Assembly (NCBI GenBank): GCA_018261735.1
Contig: JAGTRM010000016.1
Span: forward strand, 1-64,000
Direction: 5' to 3'
DNA from: Pseudomonadota bacterium
Lineage (GTDB): Bacteria > Pseudomonadota > Gammaproteobacteria > Burkholderiales > Chitinibacteraceae
Length of the DNA stretch: 64,000 nucleotides
Positions 18,733 through 28,642 of this stretch are shown here, piece after piece. Numbering within the stretch: position 1 is the first letter of the stretch; each line of letters opens with the position of its first letter. Position numbers and translations under genes: made by a program. The notes under the pieces were generated by a model. It was not told the origin of the DNA and searched no databases. It was given only the letters and a program-made list of their open reading frames with translations.

Positions 18733-20370
18733 TTATTGTTTGGCGTAGAGGAAAAAGCGCTCGCCACTCTCGCCCGAGCGGCTTCCCATCCACAATAGCC
18801 TGCGCTGCCCATCCGCAGGCTGCCCTTGCAACAATTGCAACGGGCACTGCTCCACCCCGGGGGCCCCGGATCCGCGTAAATCCAACCCGCTGAAATAGCT
18901 GAGCCCCCCCAATGACGCAACACCGCTCTGCGGGGCATAGATGCAGCCAGGGTAGTCTTTCGCCGCCATGCGCAAGCCAAGGCCAACTTCACGATAGGTT
19001 TTGGAAGCATCCAGCCACGGCTGCCAAAGGCTGACCAGCAAACCCCAGACCAGAGTCAACCCGCACGCCCAGGCAGTCACCGCGCGACGCCCCAGCGTGC
19101 GTTTGCCAAGCAGGACGCGCACCCAGGCTACGCTGATACCCGCGGCAAAAAATGCGCCAAGACCAAGAACCGGGATATAGGTGGGGCTTCGTCGATGCAG
19201 CGCAGACGAAATTTCGGCCGGCCAGCCCAGTTGCATCGCCAGCCACAACCCCCACAAGGCCACAGCCAGGACACCCAGTGTCGTGATGCCAAACCAGTAG
19301 AGCGACGAAGCGGCACTGTGCCGCAGGTCATCCACCCCGGCAGCCGCCAGCACTGCCAGGGGAACCAGCAGCAACAACGCCTGCGATTCACCGGGCTCCC
19401 CAGCAAAAAACAGCCAGAGCGCAACGAGTACCGACTGCACAATCAGCAATACCCAGCGTGACTGCCGGAGCGACTGGCGATAAAACCACAGCGACCACGC
19501 CGCCAGCGGCAAGCAGGGAAATGCGAACCAGACAATGATGGAGGGCAGATAGCCGGGCTCATGAAACAGCCGGAAGTGTGCAATGCCGCCATACAAACCC
19601 AGCGATTGATAATCCCACCAGAGGGTAAAAGCCTCTGGCGCCTGCTTGTACAACGAAAGCGGCCAAAGCAGGCCCAGTGGCAATGCAATGGCAAAGGCTG
19701 CTAGCAATGCGGCCAGATAGCCGCTTTTGCGCCAGGCAGAGAAAGGCACCAGCAGCAGGGCTGCTGCCATTGCCAACAGGGCCTCGCTCCAGGTCGAACC
19801 AAGCAGCAAAACCAGCCAGGCAAGCCCCAGCAAGCCTCCCGCCTGCAAGGGACGCCGGCGCGCCAATGCCAGCGCGTACAACTGCCAGGCAAATGCCGCG
19901 AAAGTGGCGGCAGCCGGGGAAACGTGATGCCCCCACAGCAACAACCCGATGCTGCCGATCAACACCACTACCGCAACCCTGCCCTGCCTGCGCCCGTGCA
20001 GTTCGCGACCGGCGAGCCCCACCCCCCACATCGCCAGGGCCATCCACACCCCGGTACTCAGGCGCGCAGCATCGTGCAAGGGCATGCCCAGCCAAGCGAG
20101 CGGCTGCGCAAACAATGCAGCACACCAGTAATACAGCGGGGCATGTTCCAGATAAGGCACGCCAGCCACCAGCGGTACTGACCAATCCGCGCCGCGCAAC
20201 AACTGGGCGATGATCGCAACACTCTGGTTCTCTACCGGCTTCCAGGGATCGTGCCCCCACAGGCCGGGCAGCAACCAGAAAACGCACAACAACAGCAACA
20301 ACCAAGGCTTTTCGTTTTGCGGCGGCGAGACGGCCGCAGCACGATCGGAGGACGGAACGTAGGTCAACAT
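18733..20370 (-). CDS. ArnT-like membrane glycosyltransferase (PMT/GT39-GT83 family)
   Basis: The 545-residue integral membrane protein has about eleven or twelve hydrophobic segments. The first helix (LLLLLCVFWLLPGL) is followed by the periplasmic motif GHDPWKPVENQ, in which the acidic residue and the Trp-Lys-Pro pattern match ArnT/PMT lipid-sugar transferases, and by LEHAPLYYWCAALFAQPL. Family members transfer sugars from undecaprenyl or dolichyl phosphate to lipid A or proteins. The acceptor is unknown. It is a single gene convergent with yajQ and upstream of rpmE's terminator in the opposite sense. Confidence 0.85.
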   Translation of the reverse strand: MLTYVPSSDRAAAVSPPQNEKPWLLLLLCVFWLLPGLWGHDPWKPVENQSVAIIAQLLRGADWSVPLVAGVPYLEHAPLYYWCAALFAQPLAWLGMPLHDAARLSTGVWMALAMWGVGLAGRELHGRRQGRVAVVVLIGSIGLLLWGHHVSPAAATFAAFAWQLYALALARRRPLQAGGLLGLAWLVLLLGSTWSEALLAMAAALLLVPFSAWRKSGYLAALLAAFAIALPLGLLWPLSLYKQAPEAFTLWWDYQSLGLYGGIAHFRLFHEPGYLPSIIVWFAFPCLPLAAWSLWFYRQSLRQSRWVLLIVQSVLVALWLFFAGEPGESQALLLLVPLAVLAAAGVDDLRHSAASSLYWFGITTLGVLAVALWGLWLAMQLGWPAEISSALHRRSPTYIPVLGLGAFFAAGISVAWVRVLLGKRTLGRRAVTAWACGLTLVWGLLVSLWQPWLDASKTYREVGLGLRMAAKDYPGCIYAPQSGVASLGGLSYFSGLDLRGSGAPGVEQCPLQLLQGQPADGQRRLLWMGSRSGESGERFFLYAKQ

Positions 20371-20418
20371 GGGCAGGGCCAGGCGAAAAAACCAAGGGGG
20401 ATAATGCCAGACGACAAC

Positions 20419-20447
20419 AAAAAAGGCAGCCCGAAGCTGCCTTTTTT
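20419..20447 (-). terminator. Rho-independent terminator after rpmE
   Basis: GGCAGC, loop of five, GCTGCC, flanked by six A on one side and six T on the other, so it can terminate in both directions. It lies 17 bases beyond the rpmE stop. Confidence 0.93.
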
Positions 20448-20463
20448 ACGTAATGACGGTGAA

Positions 20464-20676
20464 TTACTTCTTGCCGAACATCGCGTACTTGCTGTTGAAC
20501 TTCTCGATACGGCCGGCGGTATCGACGATCTTCTGCTTGCCGGTGTAGAACGGGTGGCATTCGGAGCAAACTTCGATGTGCAGGTTCTTGGACATGGTCG
20601 AGCTGGTCTTGAAAGTGTTGCCGCAAGAGCAGGTCACTTCGATTTCTTTGTATTGGGGATGAATATCGGTCTTCAT
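20464..20676 (-). CDS. rpmE: Ribosomal protein bL31 (zinc-binding C+ form)
   Basis: The 70-residue large-subunit protein carries the zinc ligands Cys16, Cys18, Cys37 and Cys40 (CSCGNTF and [10 protein letters not shown]), so it is the primary zinc-bound RpmE, not the zinc-free YkgM paralogue. A GGAAAC precedes the start. It lies downstream of rho on the same strand, a conserved order in betaproteobacteria. Confidence 0.97.
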   Translation of the reverse strand: MKTDIHPQYKEIEVTCSCGNTFKTSSTMSKNLHIEVCSECHPFYTGKQKIVDTAGRIEKFNSKYAMFGKK

Positions 20677-20716
20677 GGGGGTTTCCTAGTTAAGGCGGCC
20701 ACTGGGTTGTGCAGCA

Positions 20717-20734
20717 GCTCTTTTACGAAAGAGC
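20717..20734 (-). other. Hairpin in the rho-rpmE gap, possible L31 leader or rho terminator
   Basis: The 93-base gap between rho and rpmE holds a 7-base stem (GCTCTTT, loop TACG, AAAGAGC on the plus strand). L31 leaders that bind the protein are known in several bacterial groups, but this one is too short and generic to be named with confidence. Confidence 0.35.
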
Positions 20735-20769
20735 GGGATTATCCGCCCTTTCTTCTTGCAAGGCAACCA

Positions 20770-22026
20770 TCAACGCCGCATTGAATCGAAGAAATCGGCA
20801 TTGGTCTTGGTGGCCTTGATCTTGTCGAGCAGGAATTCCATCGCTTCCATATCATCCATCGGGTAGAGCAACTTGCGCAGTACCCAGATCCGCTGCAGCT
20901 GATCCTGCGGAATCAACAGCTCTTCACGACGGGTGCCGGAGCGGTTGATATTGATCGCCGGGAACGTGCGCTTCTCGGCCATGCGCCGGTCGAGGTGGAT
21001 TTCGTTGTTGCCGGTACCCTTGAACTCTTCGTAGATCACATCATCCATGCGGCTGCCGGTATCGATCAGGGCCGTGGCGATGATGGTGAGCGAGCCGCCT
21101 TCCTCGATGTTGCGTGCCGCGCCGAAGAAACGCTTCGGGCGCTGCAGCGCGTTGGCATCGACACCACCGGTCAGCACCTTGCCGGAGGCCGGAACCACGG
21201 TGTTGTAGGCGCGTGCAAGGCGTGTAATCGAATCGAGCAGGATCACCACGTCTTTCTTGTGCTCGACCAGGCGCTTGGCCTTTTCGATCACCATGTCGGC
21301 AACCTGTACATGGCGGGTGGCCGGTTCGTCAAAGGTGGAGGACACCACTTCGCCTTTGACCGAACGCTGCATTTCCGTCACTTCTTCCGGGCGCTCGTCG
21401 ATCAACAGCACGATCAGCATCACTTCCGGGTGGTTGGCGGTGATGGCGTGGGCGATATGCTGCAGCATCACGGTCTTGCCGGTCTTGGGTGGCGCCACCA
21501 GCAGGGCACGTTGCCCCTTGCCGATCGGGGCCATCAAGTCGATCACACGGCCGGTGATGTTTTCTTCGGACTTGATTTCGCGCTCCAGGAACAGGCGCTT
21601 GGTCGGAAAGAGCGGCGTGAGGTTTTCAAACAGAATCTTGTGCTTGGCGTTTTCGGGCGGTTCGCCGTTGACCTTGTCCACCTTGACCAGTGCGAAATAG
21701 CGTTCTCCGTCTTTCGGGGTGCGGATCTCGCCTTCGATGGTGTCGCCGGTATGCAGGTTGAAGCGGCGGATCTGGCTGGGGCTGACGTAGATGTCGTCGG
21801 GGCCGGCCAGGTAGGAAATATCCGGGCTGCGCAGGAAGCCGAAGCCATCCGGCAACACCTCCAGCGTGCCGTCGCCATAGATGCTTTCGCCTTTTTTGGC
21901 CTGGTTTTTCAGGAGCGCGAAGATCAGGTCCTGCTTGCGCAGGCGGTTCGCGCCATCAATCTCGTTGGCAATGGCCATCTCAACGAGTTCGGTGATGTGC
22001 AGATTCTTTAGATTGGATAGATGCAT
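20770..22026 (-). CDS. rho: Transcription termination factor Rho
   Basis: The 418-residue hexameric RNA helicase has the N-terminal Rho helical domain (1-45), the CSD RNA-binding domain (about 50-120, [18 protein letters not shown]) and the RecA-type motor with Walker A APPKTGKT at about 178-185 and Walker [14 protein letters not shown]. Length and sequence match the short classical Rho (E. coli 419) without inserted domains. It is transcribed after trxA with its own promoter and an approximately 100-base leader, as in many proteobacteria where Rho regulates itself. Confidence 0.98.
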   Translation of the reverse strand: MHLSNLKNLHITELVEMAIANEIDGANRLRKQDLIFALLKNQAKKGESIYGDGTLEVLPDGFGFLRSPDISYLAGPDDIYVSPSQIRRFNLHTGDTIEGEIRTPKDGERYFALVKVDKVNGEPPENAKHKILFENLTPLFPTKRLFLEREIKSEENITGRVIDLMAPIGKGQRALLVAPPKTGKTVMLQHIAHAITANHPEVMLIVLLIDERPEEVTEMQRSVKGEVVSSTFDEPATRHVQVADMVIEKAKRLVEHKKDVVILLDSITRLARAYNTVVPASGKVLTGGVDANALQRPKRFFGAARNIEEGGSLTIIATALIDTGSRMDDVIYEEFKGTGNNEIHLDRRMAEKRTFPAININRSGTRREELLIPQDQLQRIWVLRKLLYPMDDMEAMEFLLDKIKATKTNADFFDSMRR

Positions 22027-22130
22027 GGCTCGAATATGCCGTTAGAAATAACGAACGGATGGGAAATGATCGGAAAGGAAAAAACAGAAAACTGCAGCAG
22101 AGGAACCGCTACAAAGAGAATTTCCGCAAG

Positions 22131-22157
22131 ATTAAAGTGGAAAGTCGCGCCTGTCAA
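22131..22157 (-). promoter_or_regulatory. Probable rho promoter
   Basis: Reading the minus strand, a perfect TTGACA (22157-22152) is followed 15 bases later by TTTAAT (22136-22131). Transcription would start near 22124 and give a leader of about 100 bases before rho. Confidence 0.55.
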
Positions 22158-22169
22158 ACGCGATTTGCA

Positions 22170-22203
22170 AGGTTCCGCCCAAGAAGGCCGACAAGCGGAA
22201 CCT
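22170..22203 (-). terminator. Hairpin after trxA, probable terminator
   Basis: AGGTTCCGC and GCGGAACCT form a 9-base stem with a 16-base loop, 12 bases beyond the trxA stop. The following minus-strand sequence (TTGCAAATC) is a poor T-run, so termination may be partial and allow read-through to rho. Confidence 0.5.
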
Positions 22204-22215
22204 CGCCTAAATCCA

Positions 22216-22542
22216 TTACAGATTGCTATCGAGGAATGCGGTCAGTTGCGACTTGGACAAGGCACCGACCTTGGTGGCTTTCACTTCGCCGCCGACGAAC
22301 AGCATCAGGGTCGGGATGCCGCGAATGCCGTACTTGGGCGGCGTGGCCTGGTTTTCATCGATATTGAGCTTGGCAACCTTGAGCTTGCCGGCGTATTCGC
22401 CTGCCACTTCCTCCAGGATCGGGGCAATCATCTTGCACGGACCGCACCAGTCAGCCCAGTAATCAACCAATACGGCGCCGCCAGCTTGCAGGACTTCGGC
22501 ATCAAAGGTGGCATCGCTGACTTGTACGATATTTTCGCTCAT
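22216..22542 (-). CDS. trxA: Thioredoxin 1
   Basis: The 108-residue protein has the thioredoxin fold with the active-site WCGPC motif (Cys33, Cys36) and the conserved cis-Pro region [11 protein letters not shown]. It reduces disulfides in cytosolic proteins, including ribonucleotide reductase. GGAGAACACC lies before the start. Its position upstream of rho is a conserved proteobacterial order. Confidence 0.98.
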   Translation of the reverse strand: MSENIVQVSDATFDAEVLQAGGAVLVDYWADWCGPCKMIAPILEEVAGEYAGKLKVAKLNIDENQATPPKYGIRGIPTLMLFVGGEVKATKVGALSKSQLTAFLDSNL

Positions 22543-22686
22543 GGTGTTCTCCGGTTCGGCTACTTTGTTGGTTTGGATATTGAATTTTGCAGCAATCCTG
22601 GGGGATTGGGCAAAAAAAGGTCGTGCTACTGTGATCTTTTTATGTGGCCGTCACCTTGAATTTCAAGATGCGCCGCGCGGGTTTTT

Positions 22687-24042
22687 TCACATCGCCGCAT
22701 CGACCGCGTCGGCGAGCCGCTCGACCGCAGTGACCGTCATGCCCTCGATCGGTTGCTTGGGCCGGTTGGCCTTGGGAATGATCGCATGGGTAAATCCTAA
22801 CTTGGCGGCCTCGCGCAGCCGCTCCTGCCCGCGCTGAACCGGCCGCACCTCGCCCGCCAGACCGACTTCGCCGAACACCACCAGCTTTTCCGGCAGGGGC
22901 CGGTCGCGCAAGGACGACACGATCGCCAGCAGCACCGCCAGATCGGCCGCGGGTTCGGCCACGCGCACGCCGCCGACCGCATTCACGAACACATCCTGAT
23001 CGAAGGCGGCCACGCCTGCATGCCGGTGCAACACCGCCAGCAACAAAGCCAGCCGGTTCTGCTCGATGCCGACCGCCAGGCGGCGCGGCTGCGGGGAATG
23101 GGTATCATCGACCAGCGCCTGCACCTCGACCAGCAACGGACGCGTTCCTTCCTGTGTGACCATCACGCAGGAGCCGGCCACCGGATCGCGGTGCTGCGAG
23201 AGAAACAGCGCCGATGGGTTGGAGACTTCGCGCAGTCCCTTGTCGGTCATGGCGAACACGCCAAGCTCGTTGACCGCGCCGAAACGGTTCTTGATCGCGC
23301 GAATCAGGCGAAAGCTGGAATGCGTGTCGCCCTCGAAATAAAGCACGGCATCGACGATATGTTCGAGCACGCGCGGACCAGCGATCGCGCCATCCTTGGT
23401 CACATGGCCGACCAGCAGGATCGTGGTGCCGGTGCGCTTGGCAAAGCGGGTCAACTGCGCCGCGCATTCGCGCACCTGCGCCACACTGCCCGGTGCCGAG
23501 GTCAAGGCATCGGAATAAATGGTCTGGATCGAGTCGATGACCGCCACTTGTGGACGCTCACGCTCCAGTGCGCCGACGATCTTTTCCAGGCCGATTTCGG
23601 CATAGAGCGCCACCGACGAGGCTGCAAGATCGAGCCGCCGCGCACGCAGCGCGATCTGCTGCGGGGATTCCTCGCCCGAGACGTACAGCGTCTTGCACTG
23701 CAGCGCCAGACTGGTCAGCGCCTGCAGCAGCAGGGTCGACTTGCCGATGCCGGGATCGCCGCCGATCAGCACCACCCCGCCCGGCACCAGGCCACCGCCC
23801 AGCACACGGTCCAGTTCGTCAATGCCGGTGGGCGTGCGCGGCAACTCGGCAACGTCGACCTCGTGCAGCGGGCGGATCGCGCCATCGGCGGCCAGTGACT
23901 GGAAACGGCTGGCCGAGCGGGCTTCCTGCGCGGTTTCGATGAGGGTATTCCACTCGCCGCAACCGGGGCATTGCCCCTGCCACTTGGGCGAAGTTGCGCC
24001 GCAGCCCTGACAAACATAAGCGGTCTTGGATTTGATGGCCAT
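22687..24042 (-). CDS. radA: DNA repair protein RadA (Sms)
   Basis: The 451-residue protein processes recombination intermediates as a branch-migration helicase. It shows the N-terminal zinc finger (Cys11, Cys14, Cys25, Cys28), the Walker A motif GGDPGIGKST at about 94-103, the RadA-specific KNRFG motif (IKNRFGAVNELG) and a C-terminal Lon-protease-like domain. It lies between trxA and the flagellar operon on the same strand and begins 48 bases beyond the end of flgL. Confidence 0.97.
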   Translation of the reverse strand: MAIKSKTAYVCQGCGATSPKWQGQCPGCGEWNTLIETAQEARSASRFQSLAADGAIRPLHEVDVAELPRTPTGIDELDRVLGGGLVPGGVVLIGGDPGIGKSTLLLQALTSLALQCKTLYVSGEESPQQIALRARRLDLAASSVALYAEIGLEKIVGALERERPQVAVIDSIQTIYSDALTSAPGSVAQVRECAAQLTRFAKRTGTTILLVGHVTKDGAIAGPRVLEHIVDAVLYFEGDTHSSFRLIRAIKNRFGAVNELGVFAMTDKGLREVSNPSALFLSQHRDPVAGSCVMVTQEGTRPLLVEVQALVDDTHSPQPRRLAVGIEQNRLALLLAVLHRHAGVAAFDQDVFVNAVGGVRVAEPAADLAVLLAIVSSLRDRPLPEKLVVFGEVGLAGEVRPVQRGQERLREAAKLGFTHAIIPKANRPKQPIEGMTVTAVERLADAVDAAM

Positions 24043-24090
24043 AAATAGCGCGAGCCCCGCAGGGCTCGCATGATCTCGAGTCGGGAAGGG

Positions 24091-25341
24091 TCAAATATAC
24101 TTGAACAAGCTCAGGTCTTGCACCTTGGCAAAACTGCTGCGCGTGGCTTCCAGCAGCATTTGGTTCATGGAGAAATCACTGATGGCCGCCGCATAGTCGA
24201 GATCGGCCAAGCCGGAAATGGTTTTGCTGTACTGCAGCTGCAAGTCTTCGTTGGTGTTTTGCACCGATTCGGTTTCGCCCATGCGCGCGCCGATGGACGC
24301 CTGCACCCTGAGCACCTGGGAAAGCGCGTTATCCAGGCCTTGCATCACGCCATTGAGCTGGTTCTGGAAAGCGGCCTGGCCAGTGCCCGTGCTATCGGTT
24401 GCATACGACCCCAGGGCGTTCGAAAAATCGCCGAGCACGGCAAACATATCCCGGTTGGTGCTGGCATTCAGGGTAAAGGTGTCGCCCGCGGCTGGCGCGC
24501 CTTCAATCGAAAACTGGACACCGTAATCCACCACGGGCGGTCCGGGATTCTTCAGCGCAATCGTTCCGCCCGGTGTATAGGTGGCGCCGCTGACGATGGG
24601 CGTCGCGCTGCCGTTGAGGTAGATATCGTAGGTATTGGCTGCAGTGAACTGGATCGAAAAATCGCGCGGGCTCGGCACGTTATTGTTCCAGGCACTCACA
24701 GAGGTCACTTCGCCGCTGCTGACGACGCCCGATCCGCTGTTGCTACTGTCGGCCGCGGTGACGAAGGTGCCATTGCCGTTCCTGATAGCACGGAAGATCT
24801 CGTTGCCATTTTCGGAAATCGGAATCTGCCGGCCGGAGGAAATCTGGACCTTGCGCACGCCTTCGTCGCCGTTATAGCTCACGTCGCCAAGACTGTTCTC
24901 GGTAAAGGGCTTGATATCGCCCTGGAAGCCGGAAAACAGATAGATGCCATTGCCATCGGTGCTGTTGGCCAAGCCGAGCAACTCCTGATAGCGCCCTTGC
25001 AGCTCAGTATCGAGCATTTTCTTTTCCGCGGCAGTCTGCGTGGCATTGCCGGCATTGACCGCCAGGGTCTGGATATCCTGAATAACGCCGACAATCTGCG
25101 CCAGTGTGGCTTCGGTGGTGCTCAGTGCGGAATCCGCGGTCTTGCTGTTCACCGTATATTGAGTCGTGATCGATACCGTCTGACTGATGCCGAGGATGCG
25201 CGCCGAGGCAATCGGATCATCCGAAGGGGTCAGGATTTTGCGTCCGGTCGAGAGCTGCTCCTGCAAACGCGCCTGGTCGGCCGTATGCTTTTGCAGACCG
25301 CTGCGACTGATATTGAACAGCGTGTTAGTGGCGATACGCAT
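24091..25341 (-). CDS. flgL: Flagellar hook-filament junction protein FlgL (HAP3)
   Basis: The 416-residue secreted junction protein has the N-terminal coiled-coil region (MRIATNTLFNISRSGLQKH, SDDPIASARI) and the C-terminal flagellin-like helix (DLDYAAAISDFSMNQMLLEA) that pack in the axial structure. The Ser/Thr/Gly-rich centre forms the exposed domain. It follows flgK by 32 bases and ends the flg operon. GGAGCGCGATC precedes the start. Confidence 0.95.
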   Translation of the reverse strand: MRIATNTLFNISRSGLQKHTADQARLQEQLSTGRKILTPSDDPIASARILGISQTVSITTQYTVNSKTADSALSTTEATLAQIVGVIQDIQTLAVNAGNATQTAAEKKMLDTELQGRYQELLGLANSTDGNGIYLFSGFQGDIKPFTENSLGDVSYNGDEGVRKVQISSGRQIPISENGNEIFRAIRNGNGTFVTAADSSNSGSGVVSSGEVTSVSAWNNNVPSPRDFSIQFTAANTYDIYLNGSATPIVSGATYTPGGTIALKNPGPPVVDYGVQFSIEGAPAAGDTFTLNASTNRDMFAVLGDFSNALGSYATDSTGTGQAAFQNQLNGVMQGLDNALSQVLRVQASIGARMGETESVQNTNEDLQLQYSKTISGLADLDYAAAISDFSMNQMLLEATRSSFAKVQDLSLFKYI

Positions 25342-25373
25342 GATCGCGCTCCTTCTGTTTATTGCACTATCGA

Positions 25374-27596
25374 TTAACCGCCAATATTGGCAAGTTCGTC
25401 AAAAGCCTGTTGGGCAATCTGGATCAGCTTGCTCGCTGCGGTATACGCCTGCTGGTAGCGCAGCAGATTGGCCGCTTCTTCATCCAGATTGACGCCCGAG
25501 ACCGAATCACGCGCGGTCTCCGCCTGCGACAGCATGCTGGCCTGGGCTTCCGCCATGATGTTGACTTCGTTGGTCTTGGTGCCCACCGCTGCCACCATCT
25601 GGCCATAGGTTTGCTCGAAGGTGGCCGTGTTTCCGGACATCAGTTTGGTGGTCTGCAGCGCGGCCATCTTCTGTGCATTGCTGCCATCTTCCGTGCCGGA
25701 CAGGTTCGGCGTCACCACGAACTGGTCGCCAGTGGCGGGCTGCCCGCTCACTTTCAAGCTCCAGCCGTTGTAGCTGATGGGCGTACCGCTGGTAAACGTT
25801 TGATTCGCCGGGGCAATGGCCGTCGGCGGCGTTACGTTCAAATCATAAAGCGTGTAATGCGTTGCGTCGGTGAACTGGATGCCGACCGGGTTTTGCAATG
25901 CCGGGTTCGACGCCGCACTGGTCGTCACCGAAGAAGGCGAATCCACCTGCAAGGATTCAATTTTCCCGGTACCGGTATTGGTCGACTTGACCAGAGCACC
26001 ACTCAGCGGGTCGAAATTCTTGGTTTCAGCCCGCATCGGTGCCGCCGCCGCCAGCTGGCGCGAATCGCTGATGCGCACGCTCATGGAATCAATAAATCCC
26101 TGATAGGGCTTGATGGTGAAACGATCGCCGGCTTGCATCGCGCCGCCGGTCAGATCCAGCGTTACGCCATCCACGGTGACCGGCATCGTGGACGAAGTGG
26201 TTTTGTTGCCATCCGAGAGGCGGGTCAGCACATAATTGCTGCCGTCATAGCCCAATTCATAGTTGCTGGCCTGCAACTGGCTTACATCGCTGATATAGCC
26301 ATCCAGGCTGGCGGTGCCGCCATTGAGTGAATTGGGCGCGATATAACCGACATCGGGCGGGAACGACCAGCTGGTGCTTGCCGCGCCAGCCGGCGCACCT
26401 GCGGTCGTTTGCAGCGTGACACCCATGGCGGTATAGCCGGCAGTCATTTGCGCCGCTGTAATGGTCTGGCTGCTCTTGTCCGAAAGCCGCGTCAGCACAT
26501 AATCGGTACCGTTGTAGGCCAGGCTGAAATCACTGGTCGGGACCGTGCTGCCGGAGGAAGAAATACTGATGGTAGCGCCATTCAGCGCAACATCCAGGCT
26601 GCCCTGTCGGTTGTAGGAAAACAGGTCTTCACCCATTTTGCCGTTGAGATCGAGCCCGGCGCGTTGCTGGGCATTGAGCATCTGGGTCAAGCCGAGCGCG
26701 ACCTGCCCCAGGTTGTTCTGCGCCAGATCCAGCGAGCCGGTGCGAAAATCCAGCAAGCCACCGAGCGTTCCGCCAGCCAGCGAGTTTTCCGGCAGATAGA
26801 CCGTCGAGCCGTTCTGCTGATAGGCCACCGTGACACTTTGCGGATCGGCCGGCGAAGCCACCGCCGCCAGGGAAAAAATGGCCCCGCCAACCACCAGGTT
26901 CTGGCCGGTACCGATAAACACGTTGAGGCTGCCGTCGCTTTGCTCGAAAGTGGTGGCCTTCACCAGCGTGTTGAGCTCTTTCACGATCTGGTCGCGCTGA
27001 TCAAGCAAATCGTTGGGTGTCTGGCCGCTACCGCTATTCATCACGACCTGCTGGTTGAGATCGGCAATCTGCTTGGCATAGGAATTGATGCTGGCCACGG
27101 CATCAGTGATTTCGCCGTTGAGCGCATCGCGCTGGTCCGCCAATTGCTGATTGACCGAATCAAAACGATTGATCAGGGTCTGCGCGGAAGACAACATGGC
27201 TTGCCGCGCCGGCAGGTTGGACGGATTGGTCGCCACGTTCTGCACGGCGGAAAAATAATCTTCGATCGCCGGGGACACGCCGGCGCTGCTATCGGCAACG
27301 AGGTTGTCGATTTGCTTGATATGGCTCAGATAGCTGTCGTAATAGCTGGTCTTGGCCTGCGTGGTTTGCACCTGCTTGTTCAGGAACTGGTCATAGCTGC
27401 GCGAGATGGTGGTGACCTGCACTCCCATGCCGACAAAGCCGCTGCCGGTCACGGCGGGGTACTGCGCGCTTTGCTGGATGGTCTGACGGGAATAGCCGGC
27501 CGTATTGACGTTGGCAATATTATGGCCAGCGGTGGACAAGCCCAGATTGGCGGCTTTGAGGCCGGTGAGGCCAATCGAGAATACGGATGATCCCAT
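25374..27596 (-). CDS. flgK: Flagellar hook-associated protein FlgK (HAP1), enlarged
   Basis: The 740-residue hook-filament junction protein has the conserved N-terminus MGSSVFSIGLTGLKAANLGL with HNIANVNTAGYSRQ and the C-terminal ANLLRYQQAYTAASKLIQ helix. Typical FlgK proteins have about 460 to 660 residues. The extra length is in the middle, where two related modules appear: FSLAYNGTDYVLTRLSD (about 357-373) and YELGYDGSNYVLTRLSD (about 446-462), each followed by a GVTL-type strand. Secretion is by the flagellar type III system, so no signal peptide is present. GGAGCACCACC precedes the start. Confidence 0.94.
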   Translation of the reverse strand: MGSSVFSIGLTGLKAANLGLSTAGHNIANVNTAGYSRQTIQQSAQYPAVTGSGFVGMGVQVTTISRSYDQFLNKQVQTTQAKTSYYDSYLSHIKQIDNLVADSSAGVSPAIEDYFSAVQNVATNPSNLPARQAMLSSAQTLINRFDSVNQQLADQRDALNGEITDAVASINSYAKQIADLNQQVVMNSGSGQTPNDLLDQRDQIVKELNTLVKATTFEQSDGSLNVFIGTGQNLVVGGAIFSLAAVASPADPQSVTVAYQQNGSTVYLPENSLAGGTLGGLLDFRTGSLDLAQNNLGQVALGLTQMLNAQQRAGLDLNGKMGEDLFSYNRQGSLDVALNGATISISSSGSTVPTSDFSLAYNGTDYVLTRLSDKSSQTITAAQMTAGYTAMGVTLQTTAGAPAGAASTSWSFPPDVGYIAPNSLNGGTASLDGYISDVSQLQASNYELGYDGSNYVLTRLSDGNKTTSSTMPVTVDGVTLDLTGGAMQAGDRFTIKPYQGFIDSMSVRISDSRQLAAAAPMRAETKNFDPLSGALVKSTNTGTGKIESLQVDSPSSVTTSAASNPALQNPVGIQFTDATHYTLYDLNVTPPTAIAPANQTFTSGTPISYNGWSLKVSGQPATGDQFVVTPNLSGTEDGSNAQKMAALQTTKLMSGNTATFEQTYGQMVAAVGTKTNEVNIMAEAQASMLSQAETARDSVSGVNLDEEAANLLRYQQAYTAASKLIQIAQQAFDELANIGG

Positions 27597-27626
27597 GGTG
27601 GTGCTCCTTCGCTTTCTTTATCGGCC

Positions 27627-28541
27627 TCAGGCGGTTTTGCTTGAGCCGGACTGATGGGCGGCGAGACGGGTGGAGACACTGTCCGCCACCCGGGCAATCT
27701 TGTTGGCGTAATGCGGGTCGGTCGCATAACCGCCCGCCTGCAGCGCCTTGCCGAAGCTGGCGCTGTCCGAGCCCAATCCCAGTGCATCGCCGAAACGGCG
27801 CTTGAGCAGGCTGGCGTAATCCCCGAACGCGTCGGAATACGAAGCATAGACGCGGAATTTTTCCACCCGCTTTTGCATCTTGCCGTCAACGAACTCGGTG
27901 GTCGGCACATCCACGGTCTTGCCAGTCCAATCCTTGCCGGCCTTGATGCCGAACAGGTTATGGCTATCGCTGCCGTCGGCAGCCTTGATCGATTTTTTGC
28001 CCCAACCGGATTCGAGCGCGGCATGCGCCAGCACCAGCTTGGGCGAAAGACCCAGCCCCTTGGCCGCCACCTCTGCGGCGCCGGCCAGCTTGCCGAGAAA
28101 ATCCTCGGCAGCCCCCGCCGTGGAGGCGGCAGGTTTTGCCGCCGGCGTTACGCTTGTTGCCGCATTGACCGCCTCCGGCAAGACTGCGGTCTTGCGCACG
28201 GGCGGCCGGGTCAAGAGCGAGGGATCGCGCTGCACGCTGATCTGGCGCACGATGGCATCGGCCAGGCCCAGCCCGCCTTTCACGGTCGTCAACTGGGCAA
28301 ATTGCTGATCCTGCATCGAGCGGAACATGCCCATGGCGCTGCTGCTTTCCTCGCCCAAGCCTTGATTGGCCTGGCGCATCGATTTGAGCATCTGCTGCAG
28401 GAACAAGGCTTCGAACTGCTTGGCGACCGCGCGCGCGCCGGCTTCGGCATCGTTCCTGGCGGTGCGCCGCAAGGACTGCAAGCCTTGCGGATCAAGCGCC
28501 AGTGTTTGCGCGGCAAAGGATGATTGCGAGGAAATGGCCAT
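27627..28541 (-). CDS. flgJ: FlgJ, rod-capping protein with muramidase domain
   Basis: The 304-residue protein caps the growing rod and opens the peptidoglycan. The N-terminal rod-binding domain (about 20-110, VAKQFEALFLQQMLKSMRQ) is joined by an Ala/Pro linker to a glucosaminidase-type domain (about 150-300) with AHAALESGWGKK, where Glu is the likely catalytic acid, and NLFGIKAG. This is the dual-domain type of beta- and gammaproteobacteria. It is 140 bases downstream of flgI and 30 bases upstream of flgK. Confidence 0.94.
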   Translation of the reverse strand: MAISSQSSFAAQTLALDPQGLQSLRRTARNDAEAGARAVAKQFEALFLQQMLKSMRQANQGLGEESSSAMGMFRSMQDQQFAQLTTVKGGLGLADAIVRQISVQRDPSLLTRPPVRKTAVLPEAVNAATSVTPAAKPAASTAGAAEDFLGKLAGAAEVAAKGLGLSPKLVLAHAALESGWGKKSIKAADGSDSHNLFGIKAGKDWTGKTVDVPTTEFVDGKMQKRVEKFRVYASYSDAFGDYASLLKRRFGDALGLGSDSASFGKALQAGGYATDPHYANKIARVADSVSTRLAAHQSGSSKTA

Positions 28542-28618
28542 CGGCTCTCAGGGTCAATCAAAGGTTTGGCTGGATATAAAGCAAGGAGCATGCCGACAGG
28601 GAAGCGGCCCAATGAATT

Positions 28619-28642
28619 CGGCCCTGAACGATGTCAGGGCCG
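28619..28642 (-). other. Hairpin in the flgI-flgJ gap
   Basis: CGGCCCTGA, loop ACGATG, TCAGGGCCG form a perfect 9-base stem in the only large gap (140 bases) of the flg operon. Minus-strand sequence after it is not T-rich, so it is an attenuator or processing site at most. It separates the basal-body genes from flgJ-flgK-flgL. Confidence 0.45.

Noticed and set aside
28542-28560. GCCGAT-like sigma-28 -10 element at the flgJ start
   Set aside because: The match overlaps the start codon and has no TAAA -35 at the right distance, so it cannot be the promoter.
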